Below, in pieces: positions 17,266 to 26,833 of a stretch of 35,197 nucleotides of DNA. Where the stretch lies: positions 1 through 35,197 of the forward strand of contig JAKAZV010000013.1 of NCBI GenBank assembly GCA_021826505.1. The letters run 5' to 3'. Below the pieces are notes generated by a model. It was not told the DNA's origin. It searched no databases and saw nothing but the letters and a program-made list of their open reading frames with translations. The first letter of the stretch is position 1. Each line of letters opens with the position of its first letter. The stretch comes from Acidobacteriota bacterium. GTDB lineage: Bacteria; Acidobacteriota; Terriglobia; Terriglobales; SCQP01. Position numbers and translations under genes: made by a program.

Positions 17266-17984
17266 GCGAGTTCCTCCAAACCACGCTCCACCCGCTGAAT
17301 GGAGTCAAGATACTGGGCAAATAAAGAATGCAACTGGGTTTTCGGCAGATGGCCGTGATTCCGATGCGCGGCCAGCAGCGTCTGGCAGGCATCGGAAGAA
17401 AACTGAAAGCGCCGGGCGGCCGCCGCCAGGGCTTCGCCGCGGCTCGCCGGCCAGGGCTCGCCGGCGGCCACCAGGGCATGGCGAAATAAAACCAGAAAGG
17501 TGCTGATGGAATCGAGCAGCAGCGATTCCAGCCGGCGCCAGTGCCGGCGCACCAGGGCATAGTTGGAGCGCAGGCGTATGAGCTGGGTGCGCAGATCGTG
17601 CTCGACCTGCAGGCGATGCAGCTCGGGATGCGAGGAAATGACGGAGAAGACATCGGCGCCGGCCAGCAGACGGTGCTGACGCTGGATGTCGAGGTATTCA
17701 ATGGGAAATACGTCGCAGGAAGCTTTTTGCTCGTCCTGGCTGAGCACCACCACGGGTGGATTGCCCTGTTTGGCCCACCATAATTGGGCAGGAGCCAAGT
17801 CGTCGAGCAGCCCGGCGGAAACCGCATCCACAACCGCCAGAAGATTATGGTCCGAGCGATGGCCGCGCGGCTCCGAGCCGGCGGCGGAACCATACAGCAC
17901 CAGGGCCTGCAGCCGCGAGCCAAGGACTGAGGTCAGCCAGGTGGTAATGCGGTCAAGTTGTTGTTGGGAAGTTAATTTCGCCAT
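17262..17984 (-). CDS. Nucleotidyltransferase-fold protein, probably translationally coupled to LemA
   Basis: LQALVLYGSAAGSEPRGHRSDHNLLAVVDAV (Pol-beta/MNT-like GS...SDxN), followed by a helical C-terminal domain. 4-bp overlap with the LemA ORF. Confidence 0.7.
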   Translation of the reverse strand: MAKLTSQQQLDRITTWLTSVLGSRLQALVLYGSAAGSEPRGHRSDHNLLAVVDAVSAGLLDDLAPAQLWWAKQGNPPVVVLSQDEQKASCDVFPIEYLDIQRQHRLLAGADVFSVISSHPELHRLQVEHDLRTQLIRLRSNYALVRRHWRRLESLLLDSISTFLVLFRHALVAAGEPWPASRGEALAAAARRFQFSSDACQTLLAAHRNHGHLPKTQLHSLFAQYLDSIQRVERGLEELA

Positions 17985-18007
17985 GGCTTTTTTACTGTGA
18001 GGCGGTT

Positions 18008-18814
18008 TTACCAGCCGCCGCTGGCCCCGCCGCCGCCAAAATTACCGCCGCCAAAGCCTCCAAAGCCTCCGCCACCGCCACCCCCGCCGAATCCACCGCC
18101 AAACCCTCCGCCGCCGAAGCCGCCGCCACCGAATCCGCCCAGCAGAAACGGCAGCCAGCAGCCCATGCCGCCTAGTCCCAAAGCACGGGACACCACCGAA
18201 ACGATGATGATCAGAAAAATAAAACCCAGCAGGCCGGCAAGCGGATTGGCGCCGCGCGGCGCCGCCCCCGCTCTGCCGCCGTGGTTGAGCGTGCCGGGGT
18301 GAATGGAACCTTTGCCCATCCGGCGGGCCAGGGTTCGTTGGATATTGCCAAGCATGGCGGCAAAAACCGCACCGTAATGGCCGGACCGCAAGACCGGAAT
18401 TTCCGCCCGCATCCAGGCGCCGGCATCGGCATCGGTTATATATGGCTCAAGACCGTAGCCGACCTGGGTCGTGTATTTGTGGTCTTTGACCGCGATCAGT
18501 ATCAGCAGGCCGGTATCGTGGCCTTTGTAGCCTACCCCATTGCGATGTGCGACTTCATAGCCATACATGCCGATGGATCGGCCGCCGATCGTATTGACCG
18601 TCAGCATCGCCACCTGAACCCCCAGGCGGCGATCCAGTTGGCCGGCCCAATCGGCCAATTGCACTTTGCGATTCGGGCTGATAACGCCTGCTAAATCAGT
18701 AACATAACCCCGCAGTTTCAGCTTTCCTGCGGGTATGGCCTGGCTGCGGAGTGATCCGAACAGCGCCAGGCAGCAGGCGGCAATGAACAACGTGTTCTGG
18801 ATGCGTTGACGCAT
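18008..18814 (-). CDS. TPM-domain (YgcG-type) membrane protein with Gly/Phe-rich C-terminus
   Basis: GYVTDLAGVISPNRKVQLADWAGQLDRRLGVQVAMLTVNTIGG, DTGLLILIAVKDHKYTTQVGYGLEPYITDADAGAWMR, and tail GGFGGGGFGGGGFGGGFGGGGGGGGFGGFGGGNFGGGGASGGW. Start at 18814 (MRQRIQNTLFIAACCLALF). Confidence 0.9.
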   Translation of the reverse strand: MRQRIQNTLFIAACCLALFGSLRSQAIPAGKLKLRGYVTDLAGVISPNRKVQLADWAGQLDRRLGVQVAMLTVNTIGGRSIGMYGYEVAHRNGVGYKGHDTGLLILIAVKDHKYTTQVGYGLEPYITDADAGAWMRAEIPVLRSGHYGAVFAAMLGNIQRTLARRMGKGSIHPGTLNHGGRAGAAPRGANPLAGLLGFIFLIIIVSVVSRALGLGGMGCWLPFLLGGFGGGGFGGGGFGGGFGGGGGGGGFGGFGGGNFGGGGASGGW

Positions 18815-18968
18815 GCTTCTTTGGTTATACGCCGGCCGGAGCCAAATACTTGCAATTGATTCCCATAGGCGGATTCTCATTGTCCGCTTTTCTAAGCTCT
18901 GAAGTCCAGTTGCGTTGATGAATGACCCCGGAGTGTGCGTAAAGACCGAAGGTGGGGAACTGCAAAAA

Positions 18969-19002
18969 ATGAAGGCTTCATGGCCATGAATAAAGCCTTC
19001 AT
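18969..19002. repeat. Intergenic inverted repeat with nested palindrome
   Basis: ATGAAGGCTT (18969-18978) and AAGCCTTCAT (18993-19002) flank CATGGCCATG, itself a perfect palindrome (18979-18988). Confidence 0.75.
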
Positions 19003-19093
19003 GCAATGCATCGCAATTTTCAGGCTGATCATCAAGTTAAAAGTATAGGACTTGGGGATCGTTCAAAATGGTTACGAAAATCAGGAGCAAGCG

Positions 19094-19393
19094 ATGAATC
19101 GAACGCTGGAAAGTTTAATGATCTGGGGTTCGCTGGGAGCCGGCGTGGGCCTGCTCGCCAGTGGGCACAAAAAAGCCGGATGGGCCATCATCAGCATCGC
19201 GCCCGCGACGGTGTCCATTCGGCATCCGCGAGCGACCGTGCGGACATTGAGAGCAATACCCCAGGCATTGCAGGCTTCGGGACGAACCATGGCCGCCTCC
19301 GGTCAGGCCGGCGGCAAAGCAATATGGCGCAGCGCCGAAGTGATCGCAAAAGGCATCGTGGTGGCCAGCAAAATCGCAAATAGCGCGGCTTAA
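19094..19393 (+). CDS. Small uncharacterised membrane-associated protein
   Basis: MNRTLESLMIWGSLGAGVGLLASGHKKAGWAIISIAPATVSIRHPRATVRTLRAIPQAL... Start at 19094 preceded by caggagcaagcg; the track ORF begins at 19052. Confidence 0.55.
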   Translation: MNRTLESLMIWGSLGAGVGLLASGHKKAGWAIISIAPATVSIRHPRATVRTLRAIPQALQASGRTMAASGQAGGKAIWRSAEVIAKGIVVASKIANSAA

Positions 19394-19881
19394 TCAGCTA
19401 TCTTGTCATGCCATTGGCATGTAATCTGCCGATGTTCCGGACTGATGATATTGATTTGCACGTCCAGCCAACCGGCTGCAAACCATGATGGATTGCCGGC
19501 TTGCGCTAATTTTGCTCCCCATTCCACCAGCACCAGCGAGGATTCGTCACCGGCCGGGTGTGCGATGAAATCATCTAAGCCCAGACTGGCCAGATCACGG
19601 GCGGACTCCAGGCGATACAGATCGAGGTGGTAAATGCGCAAACCCGGCGCCGCGTATTCATGGATCAGAGTGTAGCTGGGGCTTGCCACCTCGGCTTCGC
19701 TCTCTGCCGCGCCCAGGCCCAAGATCAAGCCCTTGGCCAACTGGGTTTTTCCCGCACCCAATTCCCCCTGCAATAAAATCAGGGGGGGATGGGGCGTTAG
19801 ATGAGCGAGATGGCCACCATACTCTCGCGTCCGGGTTTCAGAGAACGAATGAAAATTCCGTAATTCCGCGGGAATCACCAT
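19390..19881 (-). CDS. tsaE: tRNA (adenosine(37)-N6)-threonylcarbamoyltransferase complex ATPase subunit TsaE
   Basis: LILLQGELGAGKTQLAKGLILGLG, VASPSYTLIHEYAAPGLRIYHLDLYRLESARDLASLGLDDF, LVLVEWGAKL. Confidence 0.93.
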   Translation of the reverse strand: MVIPAELRNFHSFSETRTREYGGHLAHLTPHPPLILLQGELGAGKTQLAKGLILGLGAAESEAEVASPSYTLIHEYAAPGLRIYHLDLYRLESARDLASLGLDDFIAHPAGDESSLVLVEWGAKLAQAGNPSWFAAGWLDVQINIISPEHRQITCQWHDKIAD

Positions 19882-19884
19882 GAT

Positions 19885-21540
19885 TTATTGGATTTCCCAC
19901 GGCATGTCGGGTTCAGGTTCCATTTCCTGCCGCAGCGCATCCGGCAGGGCCGCAATGACATCGGACGCCAGCAGTGTCATGTCCGTATTCTGATGCATGG
20001 CGCAATCGGCGGCAACGCCGTGAATCCGCACAGCCGCGCCGGCCAGGTGAAATGGATCCGCATCGGGGTTTTGGGCCCATAAACCAGCGATTAAACCGGT
20101 GAGGACATCACCCGAACCGCCTTTGGCCAGCCCGGGATTGCCGCTGATATTGATGCCCACACGGCCATCGGGAGCGGCTATCAGGGTGCGATGGCCTTTC
20201 AGAATCACTATCGCGTGCAAACGAGCTGCAAGATTGACGGCCAGCCGCAGGCGGTCATTTTGCACGGCCGCCGGCGTGGTCCCCAGCAGACGGGCCATTT
20301 CACCCGGATGCGGAGTCAGGATCGCGCCCAGCTTGCCGCGTTTCCGCGCGATCGTGGCGGCCATGGCGGCCAGCATTTCCACATGGCCGGCAAAAGCATT
20401 CAGTCCATCGGCATCGAGAATCCAGGGTATAGGAGAAATAGAGAGCAAATGCCGGATGGCAGCGCAGGTTTCCGGCTGCTGGGAAAGCCCTGGGCCAAGA
20501 GCCATCAGCGTTTTGCCATGAAATAACCGATCCAGCCAATCCTGGGCGTGGGCGCCGGAATCCAGCCATCTCCCTGCCAGGGTGCCATCCGCAGTCTCCG
20601 GCATCGGTTCGGTCATCAGTTCCGGACAGTGCCCGGCTACCAGCGGCAGACAGGATTTGGGTGTGGCTACGGTAACCAGACCCGATCCGGTCTTCAATGC
20701 CGTTTTACCGGCCAGGGCTGCCGCCCCGGTCTTGCCCAGGGAACCGGCGAGCAGCAGCACATGGCCGAAATTTCCTTTATGAGAAGCCGGGACGCGGGAT
20801 TCCAGATAGGGTTGCGTTTGCCGGCGGCGGATGACCGAAAATTTGAATTCAGGCCGTTCCAATGCCACGGCCGGGGTGCCGATATTGACCACACGCACAC
20901 GGCCCACCCGATCCGCATAGGGCCCCAATAAATGACCCATTTTAGGCGCAGTAAAGGTCACCGTCCATTGAGCGCGCACAATCGCCGGTGCTCGGGCCGC
21001 AAGCGCGGTGCTGGAGAACTGCGCATTTCCCGGCAAACCTGAGGGCAAATCCACCGCGACCACCGGCACTCTGCTCTGATGAATGGCTTCAATCAGTTCG
21101 GCTTCCAGACCTTGCGCCGGCTGGGTCAAGCCCGCGCCTAAAATCGCATCCACGATCAAACCAGCCTGACGCATTTCGGACAACGGGCGCGGCCAGACGC
21201 CCGGATCGAACAAAAGCATTATCTCCACTTGTGGCGTTTCCTGGCGCAGCCGCGCCCAGGCCGCCTGCGCATCCTCAGTCACCGGCAAAGCCGTCAGCCA
21301 GACCTTGACCGGGTCGCCGGCCGCTGCCAGATGGCGGGCGGCCACCATTCCGTCGCCGCCATTATTGCCTTTTCCCGCCAGCACGAGAACGGGAGCGCGA
21401 ACCTGCCGAGGGAATTCCCGGACAATGAGTTCCGCTACCGCCGCGCCGGCCTTTTCCATTAATACTGAGCCCGGCACCCCATACTCAGCGCTGGTGAGCC
21501 GGTCCACTTGCCGCATTTGTTCAACCGTGAGGACGCGCAT
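19885..21540 (-). CDS. nnr: Bifunctional NAD(P)H-hydrate epimerase / ADP-dependent NAD(P)H-hydrate dehydratase
   Basis: MRVLTVEQMRQVDRLTSAEYGVPGSVLMEKAG, VLVLAGKGNNGGDGMVAARHLAAAG, GHVLLLAGSLGKTGAAALAGKTALKTGSGLVTVATP, ILTPHPGEMARLLG, GNPGLAKGGSGDVLTGLIAGLWAQ. Confidence 0.96.
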   Translation of the reverse strand: MRVLTVEQMRQVDRLTSAEYGVPGSVLMEKAGAAVAELIVREFPRQVRAPVLVLAGKGNNGGDGMVAARHLAAAGDPVKVWLTALPVTEDAQAAWARLRQETPQVEIMLLFDPGVWPRPLSEMRQAGLIVDAILGAGLTQPAQGLEAELIEAIHQSRVPVVAVDLPSGLPGNAQFSSTALAARAPAIVRAQWTVTFTAPKMGHLLGPYADRVGRVRVVNIGTPAVALERPEFKFSVIRRRQTQPYLESRVPASHKGNFGHVLLLAGSLGKTGAAALAGKTALKTGSGLVTVATPKSCLPLVAGHCPELMTEPMPETADGTLAGRWLDSGAHAQDWLDRLFHGKTLMALGPGLSQQPETCAAIRHLLSISPIPWILDADGLNAFAGHVEMLAAMAATIARKRGKLGAILTPHPGEMARLLGTTPAAVQNDRLRLAVNLAARLHAIVILKGHRTLIAAPDGRVGINISGNPGLAKGGSGDVLTGLIAGLWAQNPDADPFHLAGAAVRIHGVAADCAMHQNTDMTLLASDVIAALPDALRQEMEPEPDMPWEIQ

Positions 21541-21621
21541 AAAGACGGGATTATTATACGCAAACAAAAGCCCGCACCAGCAGAAGCCGGTGCGGGCCCT
21601 GAGATCGCAACTCCGTGCAGC

Positions 21622-22248
21622 TTAGTAAGAGGGGCTAACCATGCAACCGCTGCAGACGGTGGCGTGATGGGTAATCACACCAGTCACAATGGCGGGAACA
21701 GCGATAATCGCCACCGCAACGGGATAGGGAACGGTGCGGCCGCCTCCACCCATGCCGGCGCCTCCGCCCATAGCCATGCGGGCGGCTTTGCCGGAAGCAA
21801 TGGTAAAGGTTTTACCGGAAGAAGTCACCTGCAGCGCGCCATGGTTAGCCACAATGTAAAGAACATTACGCTGCATACGGGAGACAGTATAAATTCCAGA
21901 CTGCCCCGCGGGCGCAATGCTGATGTGCCGCACCAGCACCGGCAGACTGCCCGAGACACGCACCACGCCATAGCTCAGGCGCAGGCCATTGACGCGGGAG
22001 GCCAGGCGGAACCGGGCTTGCGCGCCGGCCAGAACGGCGGCATGCGGCAGCACCATGCGGGCGCCACCCTTGAGTCCAACCGCAACCACGTCGCCCGGCA
22101 TAACCGCGGCGCCGCTGATCACGGACTGGCCATTCAGCGTGACTTGGCCAGCCAGGGGCGTAATCATGGCCGCGGGCTGAGCAGTGAGTGGCAGGCAGGC
22201 CATACCCCAGGTTAAAAATAAAGCCAGTGTCCAACGTGCATTTTTCAT
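21622..22248 (-). CDS. Exported FecR-like uncharacterised protein
   Basis: Signal peptide MKNARWTLALFLTWGMACLPLTAQPA, then ITPLAGQVTLNGQSVISGAAVMPGDVVAVGLKGGARMVLPHAAVLAGAQARFRL (FecR-like) and C-terminus GVITHHATVCSGCMVSPSY. Confidence 0.6.
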   Translation of the reverse strand: MKNARWTLALFLTWGMACLPLTAQPAAMITPLAGQVTLNGQSVISGAAVMPGDVVAVGLKGGARMVLPHAAVLAGAQARFRLASRVNGLRLSYGVVRVSGSLPVLVRHISIAPAGQSGIYTVSRMQRNVLYIVANHGALQVTSSGKTFTIASGKAARMAMGGGAGMGGGGRTVPYPVAVAIIAVPAIVTGVITHHATVCSGCMVSPSY

Positions 22249-22387
22249 CTGTTTGATCTCCTTCAACAGTATTCGCGCGGCAGTCACCGCGCTTTCAGGG
22301 ACCAGGAGATACCGATATACCTGCCCCAACCTACCAAAAACTATAGCACGAAAATAGAGAAAGTAAACCTAATTGCGCGGCTTCTTT

Positions 22388-25300
22388 TTATTCCCCCGGA
22401 GAGAGTGGTTCCGGCGGGATATTGGCGCCTGAATCAGCCGCATGCCGCGGTTTGCCGGGAAACACGGAACGGACGATCAGATAGAGCACGGGAATAAAAA
22501 CCAGATTCAGGGTGGTCGCCGCCAGCATGCCGCCAAAAACCGCTGTGCCCACCGAATGCCGTGCGGCCGCCCCCGCGCCGGAGGCCAACATGAGGGGAAC
22601 GATGCCCAGCATGAAAGCGACTGAAGTCATTAAGATCGGGCGCAGGCGAATGCGGGCGGATTCAAGCGTGGCTTCGAGCAGGGTGCGGCCGCGCTCGCGC
22701 AACTGCTCGGCAAATTCCACAATCAGAATCGAGTTTTTGCTGGCCAGGCCAATCAGCATGACCAGCCCGATCTGGCAATAGATGTCATCGTAGTAGCCGC
22801 GCAGCGCCTGCGCCGCTAGGGCGCCCAGCAAGGCCGCCGGCACCGCCAGCATGACGATGAACGGCAGTACCCAGCTTTCGTATTGCGCCGCCAGAGTCAG
22901 AAAGACCACCAGAAAGCCCAGCAGAAATAGAATGAGGGTTTTGCTGCCGGACTGGATTTCTTCGAGTGACAGACCGGTCCAGTCATAACTCATACCCCGC
23001 GGCAGCACCTTAGCCGCCAGTTGCTGCATGGTGGCAATGGCCTGGCCGGAGCTGTAACCGGGAGCCGCTGAACCGTCAATTTCGGCCGAACGAAACAAGT
23101 CGTAGTGGTTGATGGTCGCGGGCGCGCTGGTGAGATTCATGCGCACCAGGCTGGAAAGCCGGATCATCTGTCCGGTGTTGGAGCGCACATAGTATTGCCG
23201 CATGTCGCCAGGATTGTTGCGGAATTGCGGATCGGCTTGGGCATAAACCCGGTAGGCGCGGTGATTGAAGGTGAAGTTGTTGATGTAAACCGAACCCATG
23301 AAAGCCTGCAGGGCATCGGTGATCTGGCTGAATGGCACCTGCAGGTTCTGGGCGCGGTTGCGGTCAATGGTGACCTCAATCTGCGGATCGTTGGCGGTAA
23401 AAGAGCTGAAAAGGCTAGTCAGGCCGGGATTTGCATTGCCGGCGCGCACCAGGGCCTGAGTGGCCTGATAGAGCTTTTGCTCCGAAGCGCCGCTTTTGTC
23501 GAGAACTTCAAATTGAAAGCCGCCAAAGTTACCCAGACCGCGAATCGTGGGCGGGAGAAATGCCTGGACCATGGCGCCGGGAATCATAAACAGCGGACCC
23601 CGCAGGCGCGCCACCAAGGCCTGGGCGGAGTTTTGCGGACCCACGCGCTGGCCATAGGGCTTGAGCTGGATGAAGGCCATGCCGGAATTAGATCCGCCGC
23701 CGGCCAGGCTGAAACCCGCGACCGCAAAGCCGCCCTCGACTTCCGGCTGGCGGTCCACCACGGCGAGCACCTGATGCAAAATGCCCGAGGTATAGCCGAG
23801 AGACGCGCCCGGCGGAGCCTGGACCAGGATCATGATCATGCCCTGATCTTCCGGCGGAACAAAGGCCGAAGGTACCCGCTGAAAAACAAAATACGTCAGC
23901 CCCAGCACTGCGATAAAGATTAAGGCCATGGCCCAGCGCCAGCGCGCGGCCCAGTGCAGGATATGTCCATATATGCGGGTCAGGCCATGAATGCCGGCTT
24001 CCATAATCCGCCAGATGCCGGCCTTGGCCCGGACCTGGCGCAGCAATAGCGCCGACAGAGCCGGAGTCAGCGTCAGTGCGTTAAAGGCCGAGATGGCGAT
24101 GGAAAAGGCGATGGTCACGCCAAACTGCCGGAACATGATGCCGGTGGTGCCGGGGAAGAGGGCCACCGGCACGAAGACCGAGATCAGGACCAGCGAGGTG
24201 GCAATGACGGCGCTGGTGATTTCCCGCATGGCATTCGCGGTAGCATGATGAGGCTCGCTTTCTCCCGAGGAGATATGGCGCTCGACATTTTCGATGACGA
24301 CGATGGCGTCATCCACCACGAGGCCGGTGGCCAGCACCAGCGCGAACAGCGTCAGCGTATTGATGGAAAAGCCAAATAGTTTAATGAAGGCAAAGGTCCC
24401 GATGAGTGAAACGGGGATGGTGACGGCGGGAATCAGGGTGGTGCGCCAGTCCTGGAGAAATAAAAAGATGACCAGGATGACAAGCCCAATGGCCTCGGCC
24501 AGCGTGATCAGCACATCTTTAATGGATTCCCGGACGGGGATGGTGTTATCAAACGCGATCTTATAGACCAACCCCGAGGGAAACTGGCGGGATAATTTCC
24601 GCAGCTCGTTGCGAACCCCGGTATCCACGGCCAGCGCGTTGGCGCTGGATAACTGTTCGACCGCCAGCCCGATCACCTGATGTCCGTCGTATTCGAGGTG
24701 GCTGGAGTAATCCTGGGCACCGAGTTGGGCATGGCCCACGTCGCGCAGCCGCACCAGCCCCCCGCCCGGCGCGGTTTTCAGCACCACCGCGTCAAACTGA
24801 CGCGGACTGGCCAGTTGGCCGGAGACGCGAACGCTGAATTGATATGCCTGGCCGGGCGGTGCGGGCGGCTGGCCGACGGCGCCGGCAGCGATCTGCACAT
24901 TCTGCTGCTGCAGGGCGCTCAGCACATCGGCCGCGGTCAGGCTGTACTTGGCCAGCTTCAGGGGATTGAGCCAGACCCGCATGGCATAGGTGCGCTGGCC
25001 GAAGATAATGACATCGGCCACCCCCGGCACCCGTTTGATGGCATCCACGACATAGATGGAAATATAGTTGCTGATAAACAGGTTGTCGTAGGTCTGGGTG
25101 GGAGAAAAAAATCCGGCCGCCAGCACAAACCCGCTGGCCGCCTTGGTGACGGTGAGGCCATTGGCGATGACCGAGGCCGGCAGTTCACCTTCCACGCTGC
25201 TGATGCGGTTCTGCACATCCACGGCAGCCAAGTCAAGATTGCGGGAGACGTCGAATACGGCGGAGATGGTTACGGCGCCGGTATTCGTGCTGGAAGAAGA

Positions 25301-25534
25301 AATATATTTCAGGCCCTGGGCGCCGTTGATGGCCTCTTCCAGCGGAATGGTCACCGCCGATTCGACTTCCTGGGCGCTGGCGCCGTTGTAAACCGCCGAC
25401 ACCGAAATGGTGGGGGGCGCCAGGCGGGGATACTGCTCCACCGGCAGGCTGGGGATCGAGACCGCCCCGGCCAGGATAATGATCAAAGCGCAGACGGTGG
25501 CAAAAATGGGACGGCGAATGAAAAAATCAACCAT
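22388..25534 (-). CDS. RND efflux transporter permease, HAE1/AcrB-type
   Basis: MVDFFIRRPIFATVCALIIILAGAVSIPSLPVEQYPRLAPPTISVSAVYNGASAQEVESAVTIPLEEAINGAQGLKYISSSS, LVVDDAIVVIENVERH, GLASKNSILIVEFAEQLRERG. Confidence 0.97.
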   Translation of the reverse strand: MVDFFIRRPIFATVCALIIILAGAVSIPSLPVEQYPRLAPPTISVSAVYNGASAQEVESAVTIPLEEAINGAQGLKYISSSSTNTGAVTISAVFDVSRNLDLAAVDVQNRISSVEGELPASVIANGLTVTKAASGFVLAAGFFSPTQTYDNLFISNYISIYVVDAIKRVPGVADVIIFGQRTYAMRVWLNPLKLAKYSLTAADVLSALQQQNVQIAAGAVGQPPAPPGQAYQFSVRVSGQLASPRQFDAVVLKTAPGGGLVRLRDVGHAQLGAQDYSSHLEYDGHQVIGLAVEQLSSANALAVDTGVRNELRKLSRQFPSGLVYKIAFDNTIPVRESIKDVLITLAEAIGLVILVIFLFLQDWRTTLIPAVTIPVSLIGTFAFIKLFGFSINTLTLFALVLATGLVVDDAIVVIENVERHISSGESEPHHATANAMREITSAVIATSLVLISVFVPVALFPGTTGIMFRQFGVTIAFSIAISAFNALTLTPALSALLLRQVRAKAGIWRIMEAGIHGLTRIYGHILHWAARWRWAMALIFIAVLGLTYFVFQRVPSAFVPPEDQGMIMILVQAPPGASLGYTSGILHQVLAVVDRQPEVEGGFAVAGFSLAGGGSNSGMAFIQLKPYGQRVGPQNSAQALVARLRGPLFMIPGAMVQAFLPPTIRGLGNFGGFQFEVLDKSGASEQKLYQATQALVRAGNANPGLTSLFSSFTANDPQIEVTIDRNRAQNLQVPFSQITDALQAFMGSVYINNFTFNHRAYRVYAQADPQFRNNPGDMRQYYVRSNTGQMIRLSSLVRMNLTSAPATINHYDLFRSAEIDGSAAPGYSSGQAIATMQQLAAKVLPRGMSYDWTGLSLEEIQSGSKTLILFLLGFLVVFLTLAAQYESWVLPFIVMLAVPAALLGALAAQALRGYYDDIYCQIGLVMLIGLASKNSILIVEFAEQLRERGRTLLEATLESARIRLRPILMTSVAFMLGIVPLMLASGAGAAARHSVGTAVFGGMLAATTLNLVFIPVLYLIVRSVFPGKPRHAADSGANIPPEPLSPGE

Positions 25535-25595
25535 GAAACTCTTCCACGTGGCTCAGGCAAGCGATTGTCATCCGGTTGAGGCGCCAGCCCCAGGT

Positions 25596-26747
25596 TCAGG
25601 AGTGCCGGGCTCCCGGCGCGGTCGGCAGCGGCAGGACCGGCATGCCGGTAAATAAAAACTGGGTATGGGAGACGATGATGTGCTGCCCTGCGCTCAACCC
25701 CTGCAGCACGGGATAACTGTTGCCCGTGATCGGGCCCAGCGTAATCGGCACCTGGCGCGCCATAAAGCCATGCCCCTGCGGGGCCAGCAGGAAAACAAAA
25801 TCACGGCCGTTCACCAGCTGCACATCCAGCACCGGCACCAGCAGGGCGGCACGCGTGCCCCAGAGGATGCGGGCCTTGACTTCCTGCAGATCCCGCAACT
25901 GGCCTTGCCGATCAGAAATCCAGGCCTTGACCAGGATGGTCTGGGTGGCATTATCCACGCGCGGCGAGATGAACGCGATCCGGCTGCGGGCCAGCACCTC
26001 GCCGGACGATGAGATCAGTTGCAGCGGCAAACCCAGGCGCAGATCGGCGGCGCGGCGCACCGGCACCGGAACATAGACCTGCAACCGGCCTGGCTGATTG
26101 ATCGTGGTCAGGAGCGTGGATGTAGTCACCAGATCGCCCAGATGAACCGGAATATCCCCGACGATGCCGGCCCGGGGCGCTGCGATGCGATAGTAGCCAA
26201 GTTGCTGGCGCTGCTGCTGCACCAGGGCCTGCAGCGAGCGCAGCTGGGCCTGGGCATTTGTATAGGTGGAGCGGGCCTGATCCAGAGCCTGCCGGCTGGC
26301 CACCTGGGCTTTATAGAGCGCCTGCTGGCGCCGTAATTCTTTCTTGTCGTAGGCGACCAGAGCGGCTTGCGCCTGCTCGGCCTTGAGCTGCGAAGATAAA
26401 GTGGCTTCCTGCTTGCGGGGGCTGATTTCCAGCAGCAACTGCCCGGCCTTTACCGACTGGCCGGCGTGCACCAGAATGCGGGAAATATAGCCCGTAACCT
26501 GGGCTTGCAGAGTAGCGGCATGCCGGGAATTGAGCGTGGCCACATAATCAGAACTGCGCGGAATGGAAGCCGGTTGGACGGTTAAGGTCGCCACCGGCAT
26601 GGCCTGGGGGCCTTTGGCATGCGGCTCGACTTGGGATGAACAGCCCGCGATCCAATAGCCGCTGCCCAGCAGCATCAGCAATACAAGGCCCTGCCGCAAG
26701 CCAAGTGACTTAAAAAACTGCAACCCTTGTGTTTTCATCGGAAACAC
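25596..26747 (-). CDS. RND efflux periplasmic adaptor (MFP), lipoprotein
   Basis: Lipobox-like GYWIAGCSSQ; GYISRILVHAGQSVKAGQLLLEISPRKQEATL, YYRIAAPRAGIVGDIPVHLGDLVTTSTLLTTINQPGRLQVYVPVP. Confidence 0.95.
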   Translation of the reverse strand: MFPMKTQGLQFFKSLGLRQGLVLLMLLGSGYWIAGCSSQVEPHAKGPQAMPVATLTVQPASIPRSSDYVATLNSRHAATLQAQVTGYISRILVHAGQSVKAGQLLLEISPRKQEATLSSQLKAEQAQAALVAYDKKELRRQQALYKAQVASRQALDQARSTYTNAQAQLRSLQALVQQQRQQLGYYRIAAPRAGIVGDIPVHLGDLVTTSTLLTTINQPGRLQVYVPVPVRRAADLRLGLPLQLISSSGEVLARSRIAFISPRVDNATQTILVKAWISDRQGQLRDLQEVKARILWGTRAALLVPVLDVQLVNGRDFVFLLAPQGHGFMARQVPITLGPITGNSYPVLQGLSAGQHIIVSHTQFLFTGMPVLPLPTAPGARHS

Positions 26748-26833
26748 TATTTTACGTTGAATGGGCTGAATACATTACACACTGGGAACTTTTTTCCCCA
26801 TCGTCAGGGCGCGGGCTTCCTGGTAGAAAGTCT

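Noticed and set aside
18008-18140. CRISPR or tandem-repeat array
   Set aside because: Repetition is explained by Gly/Phe codons in the TPM protein tail; no spacer structure.
23105-25579. Long plus-strand ORFs (272 and 299 aa)
   Set aside because: Antisense to the RND permease; codon-shadow composition.
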